This document shows, piece by piece, positions 47,620-56,087 of a stretch of 64,000 bases of DNA (within the stretch, counting starts at the first letter, position 1; every line of letters starts with the position of its first letter). Below the pieces are notes generated by a model that made no database searches, had not been told where the DNA came from, and saw only the letters and a program-made list of their open reading frames with translations. The position numbers and the translations under genes are program-made. Location of the stretch: NCBI GenBank assembly GCA_023398955.1, contig JAEWRL010000219.1, positions 100,206 through 164,205 on the forward strand, in the 5' to 3' direction. The stretch comes from Pseudomonadota bacterium (lineage in GTDB: Bacteria > Myxococcota_A > Polyangia > Polyangiales > Polyangiaceae).

Positions 47620-48810
47620 ATGACGAACCCAGGCGCCAATGAAACGTACGAGCTCGTTCGCGAGCTCCGCAGGACTGGTCTCGGGACCACCTATCTGGCC
47701 CTCAGGACCAGTGCCGGAACGCCGCCGCAGGCTGTATCCGTGAGAGACTATTCCTTGCCCGGCGACGGGACAGCGGACCACGAGGGGTTGGTGACCGCAG
47801 CGCGGCAGAGCCTGGCCTTTCGCCACCCTCACGTGGTCCCTGTGCTCGGATATGAGGCGGGCGGGCGCCACCTACTCGTCGTCAGCGAGTGGGTGAACGG
47901 TATCAGCCTGGCATCCTTTCGCACTGCCCTGCTCGATCAGACGGAACCGGCTCCGCTGGCTCTCGTGGTGCGGCTCGCCCTCGATCTGTCGCGAGCCGCA
48001 GCCGCCGTTCGCAGAGAACATCCCTTCGCCAAGAGGATGCGCCTGATCGTGAATGAGAGCACCGTCGTTACGGCATCCGGTCACTTGCTATCGGGGGAGC
48101 CTGGCATCGTCGAAGCCGTGACCCTGGCCAACACCACGATCGCAGGAGGCTCCGTCGTAACACGACTCTGCCAGAACGGCTTCGATGCAGAGGCCAGCTC
48201 CGAAGCGACGGATGTATTTGCCGTGGGAACGCTCCTTTGGGAGCTCATTACCCATCAGGCTCTGCCTGTCACTGACCCTGTTGAAGCGCTTCGCCACCAG
48301 CTCGTCTATCCCCTGTGCAACCGACCACTTGCGCGCCGCCAGGGGCCGCCGGTGCCGGGAGGTTTGGCGAGCCTCGTTTCTCGCGCCACGGCCATCGACT
48401 CGACCCGCAGGTTGGCGGACCTAGAGCTGCTCTCTGGTGAGCTCGAGCTCGTGGCCTCTCTCCTGCCCGCAGAGCGGAGCTCCGTGCGCGCGCTGATACA
48501 TCGGGTCGCCGGACCCACCCTCGACAGGCAACGGGAGCTGCAGGAGCAGGCAGTGGCGACGCAAGGGAATCTTAGCAGGCCTCGTCGGGTTTACTCGAGT
48601 CTCGGGGTCCTGCTCGACGGGCACAGGGCAGCGGGGCCGAGTGCCGGGTTCCCGGACGAGGAAGCGGCAACGAGGCCGGCGGCACCCACCTCATGCAGAC
48701 GCTTGCTCGCCGCGCGTCCGGGCATCGCGTCGACCTCGGGGTTTCGACCGAGGGCGGCCGCGCGCGCCGTGCCTGCGGCAGCCGGTACCCTTCGGGACGG
48801 GACCTCATGA
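47620..48810 (+). CDS. Pseudokinase (Ser/Thr kinase fold, inactive)
   Basis: 396 residues with a kinase-like pattern but altered catalysis. It has LRRTGLGTTYLA in place of the Gly-rich loop, Arg42 at the Lys position (SVRDY), and EWVNGISL matching the hinge. The HRD loop and DFG motif are missing; MRLIVNESTVVTASGHLL occupies that region. The C-lobe helix TDVFAVGTLLWELI is intact. The C-terminal about 90 residues are disordered and Arg/Pro/Ala-rich, with no membrane helix. It is likely a scaffold or regulator. No partner is adjacent; the nuclease gene next door is convergent. Confidence 0.75.
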   Translation: MTNPGANETYELVRELRRTGLGTTYLALRTSAGTPPQAVSVRDYSLPGDGTADHEGLVTAARQSLAFRHPHVVPVLGYEAGGRHLLVVSEWVNGISLASFRTALLDQTEPAPLALVVRLALDLSRAAAAVRREHPFAKRMRLIVNESTVVTASGHLLSGEPGIVEAVTLANTTIAGGSVVTRLCQNGFDAEASSEATDVFAVGTLLWELITHQALPVTDPVEALRHQLVYPLCNRPLARRQGPPVPGGLASLVSRATAIDSTRRLADLELLSGELELVASLLPAERSSVRALIHRVAGPTLDRQRELQEQAVATQGNLSRPRRVYSSLGVLLDGHRAAGPSAGFPDEEAATRPAAPTSCRRLLAARPGIASTSGFRPRAAARAVPAAAGTLRDGTS

Positions 48811-48841
48811 GCCTCGACTGGCGCCGGCCCACGCCGGAAGA

Positions 48842-50200
48842 TCAACGCTGTTTCGGGGACCTGTCACAACGTCCGCCTCGCAGCTTGCGCTCGAGGCGCG
48901 CGCGGCGGCGCGCGAGCGCTTCGGGAGCTTCGCCTGTGCCGAGCTCCATGATCGAAAGGGCCCGCTGCGGCGCCTTCGTGAAGTGTTCATAGAGCTTCGC
49001 GAGCTCGAGCCGCACGGTGGGCTCATCCACCTGGACCACGAGCTCCTCGAAACGCTCCAGTGCCCTCGCTCGGTCTCCCCTGGCTTTCGCGATGAGCCCA
49101 CGCACCCGCAGCGCCTCAGGGCCCGCACCACGGGTGGACGCCTCTTCAGCCGCCCGATCCGCCGCGTCCCAAGCGCGAGCTCGTCTGTAGGTCTGGGCGA
49201 GCGCGACCAGATCCGACTCGTGGAGACCTGACAGCGGCTCTCCGTAGAGGCCGACGAGCGCCGCCATCGTGAGCACGTCGTAGGCGTTGTGCTCAATGAC
49301 GGCTCGTAGCGCAGCCTCGTCGCCGCTCCGCAGGAAGTGGGCGTAGTGAGCGGCAACCTCGGCGCCAGCGACGTCGGGCCCCCGAACGTATCCGAGCACC
49401 TCGATCTCGAGTTCAGTGAGGCGGCAGCTCCCCAAACGCCGCCGGTGCAGCCGCCGAGCCACGTGGAGCAAGTCGAGATGCGGTATGACGGTTGGCGCCG
49501 AGAGTCGGTTCATGACGAAGCGCGCCATCAGCAGCGGCCAGTCGAACGTCTTGCCGTTGAACGTGACGAGAACGCTCGAAGCATGAACGCGCTCCGCAAT
49601 GGTCACCAGCATGCCAGGTTCTTCTGCGGGTGTGCGCAGCAGGAGCTGCTCGATCACCAAGCGTCCGTCGTCGAACCAGGCGAGGCCCACCAGGAACGGA
49701 AGCGTACCCGCTCCCCCAAGGCCGGTCGTCTCGCAATCGAGAAAGAGCGCCTTGCTCATGTCGACGGACGCGAGCGCCGGAGACAGCGCTAGCAACGCCA
49801 ACACCGAACCCTCGGCGTCGCGCGCCGCATCGACCGGAATGCGCCCCACGTGGACCGATGGGGCAAGGTGCTCGAAACGCCGGTGCACAGGGCCCAACGA
49901 GGTATCGTATGCAATGAAGGGCAACTCCGTGGAAGCTGGATCGGCCAACGGAATGACCGGCGCAGGTGGACGCCCCAGGATGGCGTTCATCTGCGCGCGT
50001 AACGCTTCAAGGGTGTGGCCCCGCTCCTCCCCGGCTGCGTCCCGCTCGAATAGCGGCGAAGCGCTCGGTCCGGCGACGCCGCTCGTCGCGCAGGACTCGC
50101 CTCCAACTACCCCGGGCGCCGCGCCAGGGGCACCGCTTCGCGGGAAAGCGATAGTTGGCCCTGGACGTCCCAACCGCGCGAGCTTGTCCTTGACAGACAC
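48842..50200 (-). CDS. MrfB/YprB-like DEDD exonuclease with TPR-like tail
   Basis: 452 residues. A DEDD exonuclease core shows DCETTGL (Asp155, Glu157), TFNGKTFDWPLL and HNAYDVLTM. Residues after about 330 form helical TPR-like repeats. This domain order matches YprB/MrfB of Bacillus subtilis, where it works with MrfA in repair of mitomycin C damage. A GTG preceded by AAAGGA is the start I use; an earlier start would add 62 residues with no homology. The MrfA-like helicase lies about 6 kb away on the other strand. Confidence 0.82.
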   Translation of the reverse strand: MSVKDKLARLGRPGPTIAFPRSGAPGAAPGVVGGESCATSGVAGPSASPLFERDAAGEERGHTLEALRAQMNAILGRPPAPVIPLADPASTELPFIAYDTSLGPVHRRFEHLAPSVHVGRIPVDAARDAEGSVLALLALSPALASVDMSKALFLDCETTGLGGAGTLPFLVGLAWFDDGRLVIEQLLLRTPAEEPGMLVTIAERVHASSVLVTFNGKTFDWPLLMARFVMNRLSAPTVIPHLDLLHVARRLHRRRLGSCRLTELEIEVLGYVRGPDVAGAEVAAHYAHFLRSGDEAALRAVIEHNAYDVLTMAALVGLYGEPLSGLHESDLVALAQTYRRARAWDAADRAAEEASTRGAGPEALRVRGLIAKARGDRARALERFEELVVQVDEPTVRLELAKLYEHFTKAPQRALSIMELGTGEAPEALARRRARLERKLRGGRCDRSPKQR

Positions 50201-50412
50201 AGCGTGTCCTTTACCCCCGCGTGCGGAAATTGTCCGGGACTCTAGCACGGCCCCGGTGCCGGCAGCGAGCACTTCGGCCCGCTGTAGGGTCGACTCGGCG
50301 AGAGGGCGTCTCGCCCCCAAAAGGGCCCACCAGCGCGGGCACCATCGGTGAAAGAGCAACGGGTTCAGCGGGCTTCCTGATGCCAACGATGCGGGCTATC
50401 GGTAAGCCCGGT

Positions 50413-51039
50413 ATGCACGTGTTCGGTCTCACCGGCGGCATCGCGACGGGAAAGTCGACGATTGCAAACCACTGGCGTGAGCGTGGGCTTCCCGTGCTGG
50501 ATGCCGACGCGCTGGCGCGCGAGGCAGTTGCGCCGGGCTCGGCGGGCCTTCGGGAGGTGATTCGTGAGTTCGGACCGTGCGTCCAGGGTGCCACAGGAGA
50601 GCTCGACCGGTCACGAATGGCCGCCCTCGTCTTCCGTGACTTGGCCGGCCGACGACGGCTGGAGGCGATCGTTCATCCCCTGGTGCAGCAGCTTTTTGCT
50701 GCGCGGCGCGATGGATTGCGGCAGGCGGGTCATCCCATTGCCTGTTACGAGGTGCCCCTGCTCTTCGAGGTCGGGCTCGACGCGGACCTGGCACCCGTCG
50801 TCGTCGTGGTCACGGAGAAACCTACCCAGCTCGCGAGGCTCCGGATGCGCTCTGGCTTGAACGCCGAGCAAGCTCACGAGCGGATCTCTTCCCAAATGCC
50901 GCTTGCCGAGAAAGCATCTCGCGCGGACTACGTCATCGACAACGATCTCGACAGAGCGGCGGCGCGGCTCCAAGCAGATGCGGTACTGCAAGACGTCTGC
51001 CGAAGGTTCGGGGTACCAGCTCAGCGCTATGGATTATGA
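50413..51039 (+). CDS. coaE: CoaE, dephospho-CoA kinase
   Basis: Final step of coenzyme A synthesis. GLTGGIATGKST (residues 5-16) is the Walker A loop; DADALAREAV and the later VIDND segment are family landmarks. The 208-residue length is normal. The start ATG opens the P-loop strand; earlier in-frame ATGs add unrelated residues. The last 13 bases overlap the convergent folD end. Confidence 0.95.
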   Translation: MHVFGLTGGIATGKSTIANHWRERGLPVLDADALAREAVAPGSAGLREVIREFGPCVQGATGELDRSRMAALVFRDLAGRRRLEAIVHPLVQQLFAARRDGLRQAGHPIACYEVPLLFEVGLDADLAPVVVVVTEKPTQLARLRMRSGLNAEQAHERISSQMPLAEKASRADYVIDNDLDRAAARLQADAVLQDVCRRFGVPAQRYGL

Positions 51040-51902
51040 GCTGCCGTCTCACGTGCTACCGCAGCTGACAGGGTGTTATCCAGGAGCATCGCAATCGTCA
51101 TTGGCCCGACCCCGCCCGGTACTGGGGTGAGCGCTCCCGCGACTCCCCACGCGCTCGCGTAGTCGACGTCGCCGCAGAGTTTGCCCTGCTCGTCTCGATT
51201 CATCCCCACGTCTATCACTGCTGCGCCAGGCTTGATCCATTCTCCGCGGATCATCTTCGCGCGACCGACGGCAGCTACGAGGATATCCGCTTCTCGACAG
51301 CGGGTGGCGAGGTCCGCGGTGCGGGAATGCGCGATGGTCACCGTTGCCTGCTTCGAGAGTAGGAGCGCCGCCATCGGTTTGCCCACGATGTTGCTCCTGC
51401 CAACCACGAGAGCTCGCCTTCCCTCAATCGCAGTCCCAGTCTCCTCGAGCAGGCGCAGACACCCACGGGGCGTGCATGGCACGAGGGCAGGCCCGCCAGC
51501 CCAAAGCCTGCCAACGTTCAGGGCATGAAATCCATCCACGTCTTTGGCGGGATGGATCCGCTCCAAGACCCTCGCAGAAGCCATCGAGGCGGGGAGCGGC
51601 AGCTGCACCAGGATTCCGTCGACCTCCTTCGATGCGTTGAGCTCCGTAATGAGCCCCAGCAGCTCCCCCTCAGAGGCCGTAGCAGGGAGCCGATGCACCG
51701 TGCCCGCAATGCCTACCTCAGCGGCCGCTCGCTCCTTGTTCCGGACGTAAACATGGGACGCCGCGTCGTCTCCCGCTAGGACGACGTGCAGAGCGGGCAC
51801 TCGGCCGTGCGCCGCTCGAAAGCGCTGCACGCCGTGAGCCACCTCGGCGCGCACCTTCTCCGCGATCGCTTTGCCATCGATTCGTGTAGTCACGACCGCC
51901 AC
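51027..51902 (-). CDS. folD: FolD, methylenetetrahydrofolate dehydrogenase/cyclohydrolase
   Basis: Bifunctional enzyme of one-carbon metabolism, linking methylene- and formyl-tetrahydrofolate. Visible: YVRNK (Tyr52, Lys56 in the active site), KDVDGFH, GRSNIVGKP and the C-terminal PGGVGPMTIAML. The 291-residue length is normal. Its 3' end overlaps coaE by 13 bases on the opposite strand. Confidence 0.97.
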   Translation of the reverse strand: MAVVTTRIDGKAIAEKVRAEVAHGVQRFRAAHGRVPALHVVLAGDDAASHVYVRNKERAAAEVGIAGTVHRLPATASEGELLGLITELNASKEVDGILVQLPLPASMASARVLERIHPAKDVDGFHALNVGRLWAGGPALVPCTPRGCLRLLEETGTAIEGRRALVVGRSNIVGKPMAALLLSKQATVTIAHSRTADLATRCREADILVAAVGRAKMIRGEWIKPGAAVIDVGMNRDEQGKLCGDVDYASAWGVAGALTPVPGGVGPMTIAMLLDNTLSAAVARETAAHNP

Positions 51903-51946
51903 TTACCAGACGCGCTTCGAACGTGCCAGGGACGCCAGGAGCGGCG

Positions 51947-52804
51947 TCACTCCGTCACTGGAACGGCAAGATAAGTGACCATTCCCCCTCCCACGAGCAC
52001 CGCGGTGGCTTCCACGAAGCTGCTATCGGAAGCAAAGCGAAGGGTCAGTGTCTGCAAGTCGCTCCCCCCAACAGGGACGTTCTGAAGGAGCACCAGGCCG
52101 CGGCTGCCCGACCCGACGTTCTGATCCGTGAACGAGCTCCCCAGGTCGTAGATGGCCTTGCTCCCAACAGGCACCTCGACTCTGACACCGCGCAGACCGG
52201 TGCCCGTTACCTCGTCCACGAAGCGCAGCAGGACCTGTGCCGCACCCGGATCGCGCGTCCGCGGCGTTGAAACGACGGAGAATGCCAAATCGAGAGCTGC
52301 CGCGGAAACCACACCAGCGCGTACCGTTTGCGATCCTTCGGTATCGATCCACTGAAGGGTGGGTAGGGCCGCCGTGGCCGCCTCGGGAACAACGGCCAAG
52401 AAGGAGTGACTCGCCTTGATCACATCCTCGATGCTGAAGTGGCCACCACGTGCGTCGACGGACACGAGCTTGGTGCCGCTGGCGAGCGGCATGGACACGG
52501 TCGCGCCCTGTACGTAGATGCGCGTATCGTTTGGTGCAAGATCCGTGGAGTCCATCCAGTAGATAGTACCCTCGAGGTCCACCCCTTCTCCGGTTCCGTT
52601 CGAAGGGCCACCCGATCCTGCGCCTCCGTCGCCGTTGGGCCATGTCGGGCGGGCGACGGCTCCCCTTGGGTCGGCGGAGCAATCCTCCTGGCAGCCCTGC
52701 GTTGCGGGGCGCTCTTCCATTCGCTCCCCGCAGGATGCGGCGGCCAGCGAAACCCAAATTAGCGAGGTAGAAAGCCCCTGGGAACGGCGTACGAACCACC
52801 TCAT
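51947..52804 (-). CDS. Putative surface lipoprotein
   Basis: 285 residues. A signal (WFVRRSQGLSTSLIWVSLAAASC) has a lipobox AASC (Cys24). A Gly/Asn-rich linker follows, then a beta-rich domain from about residue 80 to the end with repeated VxVxxASGTKL- and GLRGVRVEVPVGS-like strands. No family is recognised. An ATG nine bases upstream is an alternative. It looks like an anchored surface or outer-membrane protein. Confidence 0.7.
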   Translation of the reverse strand: MRWFVRRSQGLSTSLIWVSLAAASCGERMEERPATQGCQEDCSADPRGAVARPTWPNGDGGAGSGGPSNGTGEGVDLEGTIYWMDSTDLAPNDTRIYVQGATVSMPLASGTKLVSVDARGGHFSIEDVIKASHSFLAVVPEAATAALPTLQWIDTEGSQTVRAGVVSAAALDLAFSVVSTPRTRDPGAAQVLLRFVDEVTGTGLRGVRVEVPVGSKAIYDLGSSFTDQNVGSGSRGLVLLQNVPVGGSDLQTLTLRFASDSSFVEATAVLVGGGMVTYLAVPVTE

Positions 52805-53005
52805 GTGGCCCATCCTAGTTCGGCGCCTCGGTCGGGTCGACGCGATCGCTCTACTCAACGGACGATTTACCGCGGTGACCACCCGAGTCTGCCCCGCGAC
52901 CAAGCCGAATTTGTGGTTCATCCGCGCGGACTCTGACGCGCGGCCGAGAAGGTTGGTACTCCGGACTGGTGCAGCGCGCCGAGTTCGTTGTACGGAGGAA
53001 GCGCT

Positions 53006-53959
53006 TTGATCGCTCACGGCTTGGAGTGCGCCCACCCGCGCAGAACCTGGAAGCTCTCGCTCGTCGCGAGCACCATCGTCGTACTCACTTCGATGCCCCT
53101 GAGAGGAGCTCAGGCCGCGACGGACCTCCCGACCTCACCGCCGCACGAGCCTCGATTCACGCTTTGGGAGCAGTTCGACGCGCTCAAATGGGAGGGGCTG
53201 GGGCTGTTCTCTCTGATCACCTATGCCGGAATCCGAGATTGGAAGTGGGGAACTGCGTACTTCCGCTTCAACTCGGAGGGATGGCTCGGCCTCGATACTG
53301 GCAGCGGAGGGCAGGACAAGCTCGGGCACTTCTATTCGACTTACCTGATGACAGAGTTCTTGTACTTGCGCCTCAGGACGGCGGAAGACCAGGAGGTCGG
53401 GGCGGCACTGGCGCCTCCGCTGATTACCTGGACCCTGATGACGTACGTCGAGATGTTTGACGGGTATTCCGTCGACCACGGGTTCTCCTACGAAGACCTG
53501 CTCATGGACACTGCGGGGGCTTCACTGGCCCTCTTTCGAAATGCGTTCCCAAGGATCGGGCGGGCTTTCGACTACCGCCTCGAGTACTATCCTTCGCCGC
53601 AGGAGGGAGGATTTCACCCGATTATCGACTACGAGGGGCAGAAGTTCCTCTTCGTCCTGCGCCCCAGCGGCATCCCGTTCCTCAGTGGAACCCCTCTGCG
53701 GTACATCGAACTATACGGTGGTTACTACGCCCGCGGATTCAAGAGAAACCAGGATTCCGGCTCCCGTTACGCCCGCACCTACGTCGGCGTCGGAGTGGAT
53801 CTCGAAGAGCTCATCACAGGTATCACCGGGAGGGCGCGGGACAACCCTGGCTCATCCATCGACTATCTCAGCACGTCGATCCGCTTGTTTCAGCTTCCCT
53901 ACCCGTACCCCAAGGTGACGGTGAACCGGCGCAGCGCTGGCCCACGCTCCTCACCCTGA
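53006..53959 (+). CDS. DUF2279 family exported protein
   Basis: 317 residues with a signal peptide (LSLVASTIVVLTSMPLRGAQA). The DUF2279 pattern follows: DKLGHFYSTYLMTEFL, then EMFDGYSVDHGFSYEDLLMDTAGA. The family is periplasmic or outer-membrane with unknown function. I start at a TTG with GGAGG seven bases upstream; an upstream TTG lacks a ribosome site. It is divergent from the lipoprotein gene on its left and lies at the edge of lgt. Confidence 0.82.
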   Translation: MIAHGLECAHPRRTWKLSLVASTIVVLTSMPLRGAQAATDLPTSPPHEPRFTLWEQFDALKWEGLGLFSLITYAGIRDWKWGTAYFRFNSEGWLGLDTGSGGQDKLGHFYSTYLMTEFLYLRLRTAEDQEVGAALAPPLITWTLMTYVEMFDGYSVDHGFSYEDLLMDTAGASLALFRNAFPRIGRAFDYRLEYYPSPQEGGFHPIIDYEGQKFLFVLRPSGIPFLSGTPLRYIELYGGYYARGFKRNQDSGSRYARTYVGVGVDLEELITGITGRARDNPGSSIDYLSTSIRLFQLPYPYPKVTVNRRSAGPRSSP

Positions 53960-54227
53960 ACGCAAAATTACAGGCCGACAGCAGGGGTTGAACCGTGTCG
54001 GAGGGGGTCGGCGGCCGCGCATACAAGGCCGAGCCCGATCCATGCCCGTGTGCGACAAACCCAGACGCTGGGTGTCGATGAAAGCATCACCCGATCCCAC
54101 GGAGCATTGATTCCCGTGGAGATTCGGAGCAGGCTTTCGCTCCCGGCTGCGGGCACGATCTCCTTCCCTGCGCCGTTGCTCGTGGCCGGGTTCTTTGTGT
54201 GCGTCGTTGAGGTGCGCCAAAGCCACC

Positions 54228-55196
54228 TCACGCTGGTGTTCGACGCGAAGGCTGGTTCTCACCTCTCCCCCGAAGGACGTGGTGTCCCGCCACCGCCGCG
54301 AAGATGAGCGCGATCCCGATCAGCTGGGAGGTGCTCATGCCCAACACGCTGCCTCGGTCATCCATACGCCAGAATTCGAGCACAAAGCGCACTGCAGCAT
54401 AGAGCGCCACGAACATCATGAACAGCTGGCCGTCGTAGCGCTTCCTCTCGTGAACCACCAGCGTGAGCAACGCCGAAATGCCGAGCGCCGAAGCAGCTTC
54501 GTAGACCTGGGTAGCATGCACCGGAAGACTGGCTAGGCGCGGACTTGCCAGGATTCCTTCTCTCCACTGGGATTCGCTGGCAGGACTCCCCGCCGGGAAA
54601 CTGAGTCCCCAGGGTGCGTCGAGCAGACCACCAAAACAGCATCCCGCCAGCAGGCAGCCCATCCGCCCAAATGCAAGGCCGAGAGGCACCACCATGGCTG
54701 CCATGTCGGCTGCACGCCAGAAGGGGAAGCGGTCCCTCTTCAGGAGGAATACTGCCGCCGCCGTAGCCCCCAAGAATCCACCGTAGTAGGTGAGCCCACC
54801 AGCTGCGAGATTGGCCCAGCTGAAGCAGCGTCCAAGCTGGTGCACCCAGTCTCTGTGGGGTTCCGGAACGCATACCGCGCGGGCTGCATCCCAGGTGCCT
54901 TCGAGCCCCGGGGAGCCGCACTCGAGCTCCGTGACTCGCCACCCGACCTTGACGGGATCCGTGCAGATATGCACGTAGTCCCAGAAGTAGCCGTCCGCGA
55001 CCACGTGTAGAAGACGCGCACCGACGATCCCCGCGATCAGCATGCCTATTCCCAGGTCGACGACGACGTCGGGGTCGTGTCCGATCCGCTTGGCCCACAG
55101 GACGCCCATGGCCGTTGCGATGAGAAACCCGAGCCCAAGGAGCATGAAATAGCTAGGAAACGCGATCCCGAGCAGTTCGAAGAGTCGTGGGTGCAT
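54228..55196 (-). CDS. lgt: Lgt, prolipoprotein diacylglyceryl transferase
   Basis: First step of lipoprotein maturation, at the inner membrane. Seven hydrophobic segments; conserved GARLLHV, GLTYYGGFLG and FGRMGCLLAGCCFG (the Cys-rich variant of GRxGNFxNG), and HATQVYE. A loop of about 50 residues with three cysteines (between the second and third membrane segments) is longer than in E. coli Lgt. The start is ATG. It follows lspA on the same strand, 23 bases apart, forming a maturation operon. Confidence 0.93.
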   Translation of the reverse strand: MHPRLFELLGIAFPSYFMLLGLGFLIATAMGVLWAKRIGHDPDVVVDLGIGMLIAGIVGARLLHVVADGYFWDYVHICTDPVKVGWRVTELECGSPGLEGTWDAARAVCVPEPHRDWVHQLGRCFSWANLAAGGLTYYGGFLGATAAAVFLLKRDRFPFWRAADMAAMVVPLGLAFGRMGCLLAGCCFGGLLDAPWGLSFPAGSPASESQWREGILASPRLASLPVHATQVYEAASALGISALLTLVVHERKRYDGQLFMMFVALYAAVRFVLEFWRMDDRGSVLGMSTSQLIGIALIFAAVAGHHVLRGRGENQPSRRTPA

Positions 55197-55219
55197 GACC
55201 GTGAAACCCTTCCTCCGGG

Positions 55220-56020
55220 CTAGCTCGGACCCTCTGCCGAACCCTCAGATTCAACCCGCCGCACAGTGACCGGAATGCCGCTCTCGGACCGCTGCGCCAC
55301 CAGCATGTCGACTGCCATCAACGCGACTCCGATGCAAATGGCAATGTCAGCAACGTTGAAGGTAGGCCAATGGTCAGTCACCGACCAGCCCTCGACGAAC
55401 ATGGCCACTCCCCGGTTCATCGTCGCTATCCAATCTGCGCGGAAATCGATAAAATCGACGACACCCGGACGGGTGATACGGTCGGAAAGGTTACCCAGAG
55501 CACCACCGAGGACGAAAGGGAGCCCCCACTTGAGCGCCTTCTGGTTCGGTTGAAGGCGCCCGTAGAGGAATACGAGGAACCCGATCGCCAAGAGGCTCAC
55601 GGCAACGAAGAATGGCCGGCGAATCCACTCGCTCAGGTTCTGCAAGAGCCCCCAGGCACCGCCTCGGTTGTACGTAAGCACCAGTTGCAGCTGGTCTTCG
55701 AGGAGAACGATGCTGCGGCCGGTCCTCGGTCGTCCGTCGAAACGCACCTCGGCCCAGGCCTTTGTCACGACGTCGGCGAACAGTACGACCGCCGCGATGC
55801 TAGCGAAGAAAACGTAAGTCGGTGGCTCGGGTGCACGGCAGGGGTCCCCTTCGACGTGCGTCGCCCCGCCCAAGGGAGCCGCCCCCCGGGTATCCCCAGC
55901 CCCCACGGCAACCGACGGACCTCCCGCGTCGACCGGCCCCGTTGGCTCGCGGCCGGCATCTGGGTCGCCACTAGACTCGCTGCCACTCTCGGGAGAACCG
56001 ACGGGGTTGGGCTCGCTCAT
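55220..56020 (-). CDS. lspA: LspA, lipoprotein signal peptidase
   Basis: Cleaves diacylglyceryl-modified prolipoproteins. Aspartates of the aspartic peptidase active site are in GVVDFIDF (near 189) and FNVAD (Asp225); LTYNRGGAWG matches the TxNxGAAFG region. The 266-residue product has an unusual acidic, Gly/Pro/Ser-rich extension of about 65 residues before the first helix, so the start could be later, but the ATG used is the first in this frame without odd residues. It lies just upstream of lgt and divergent from the MrfA-like gene, 67 bases apart. Confidence 0.92.
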   Translation of the reverse strand: MSEPNPVGSPESGSESSGDPDAGREPTGPVDAGGPSVAVGAGDTRGAAPLGGATHVEGDPCRAPEPPTYVFFASIAAVVLFADVVTKAWAEVRFDGRPRTGRSIVLLEDQLQLVLTYNRGGAWGLLQNLSEWIRRPFFVAVSLLAIGFLVFLYGRLQPNQKALKWGLPFVLGGALGNLSDRITRPGVVDFIDFRADWIATMNRGVAMFVEGWSVTDHWPTFNVADIAICIGVALMAVDMLVAQRSESGIPVTVRRVESEGSAEGPS

Positions 56021-56087
56021 GAGAGCCGTATCCCTACGACACCTAGCGCGTCGTTGCCAGCATACCGAACGCATGTATAGGTAGCGC

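Noticed and set aside
50201..50386. In-frame extension of the MrfB-like gene by 62 residues
   Set aside because: It has no domain or ribosome site, while a GTG with AAAGGA upstream fits the domain start.
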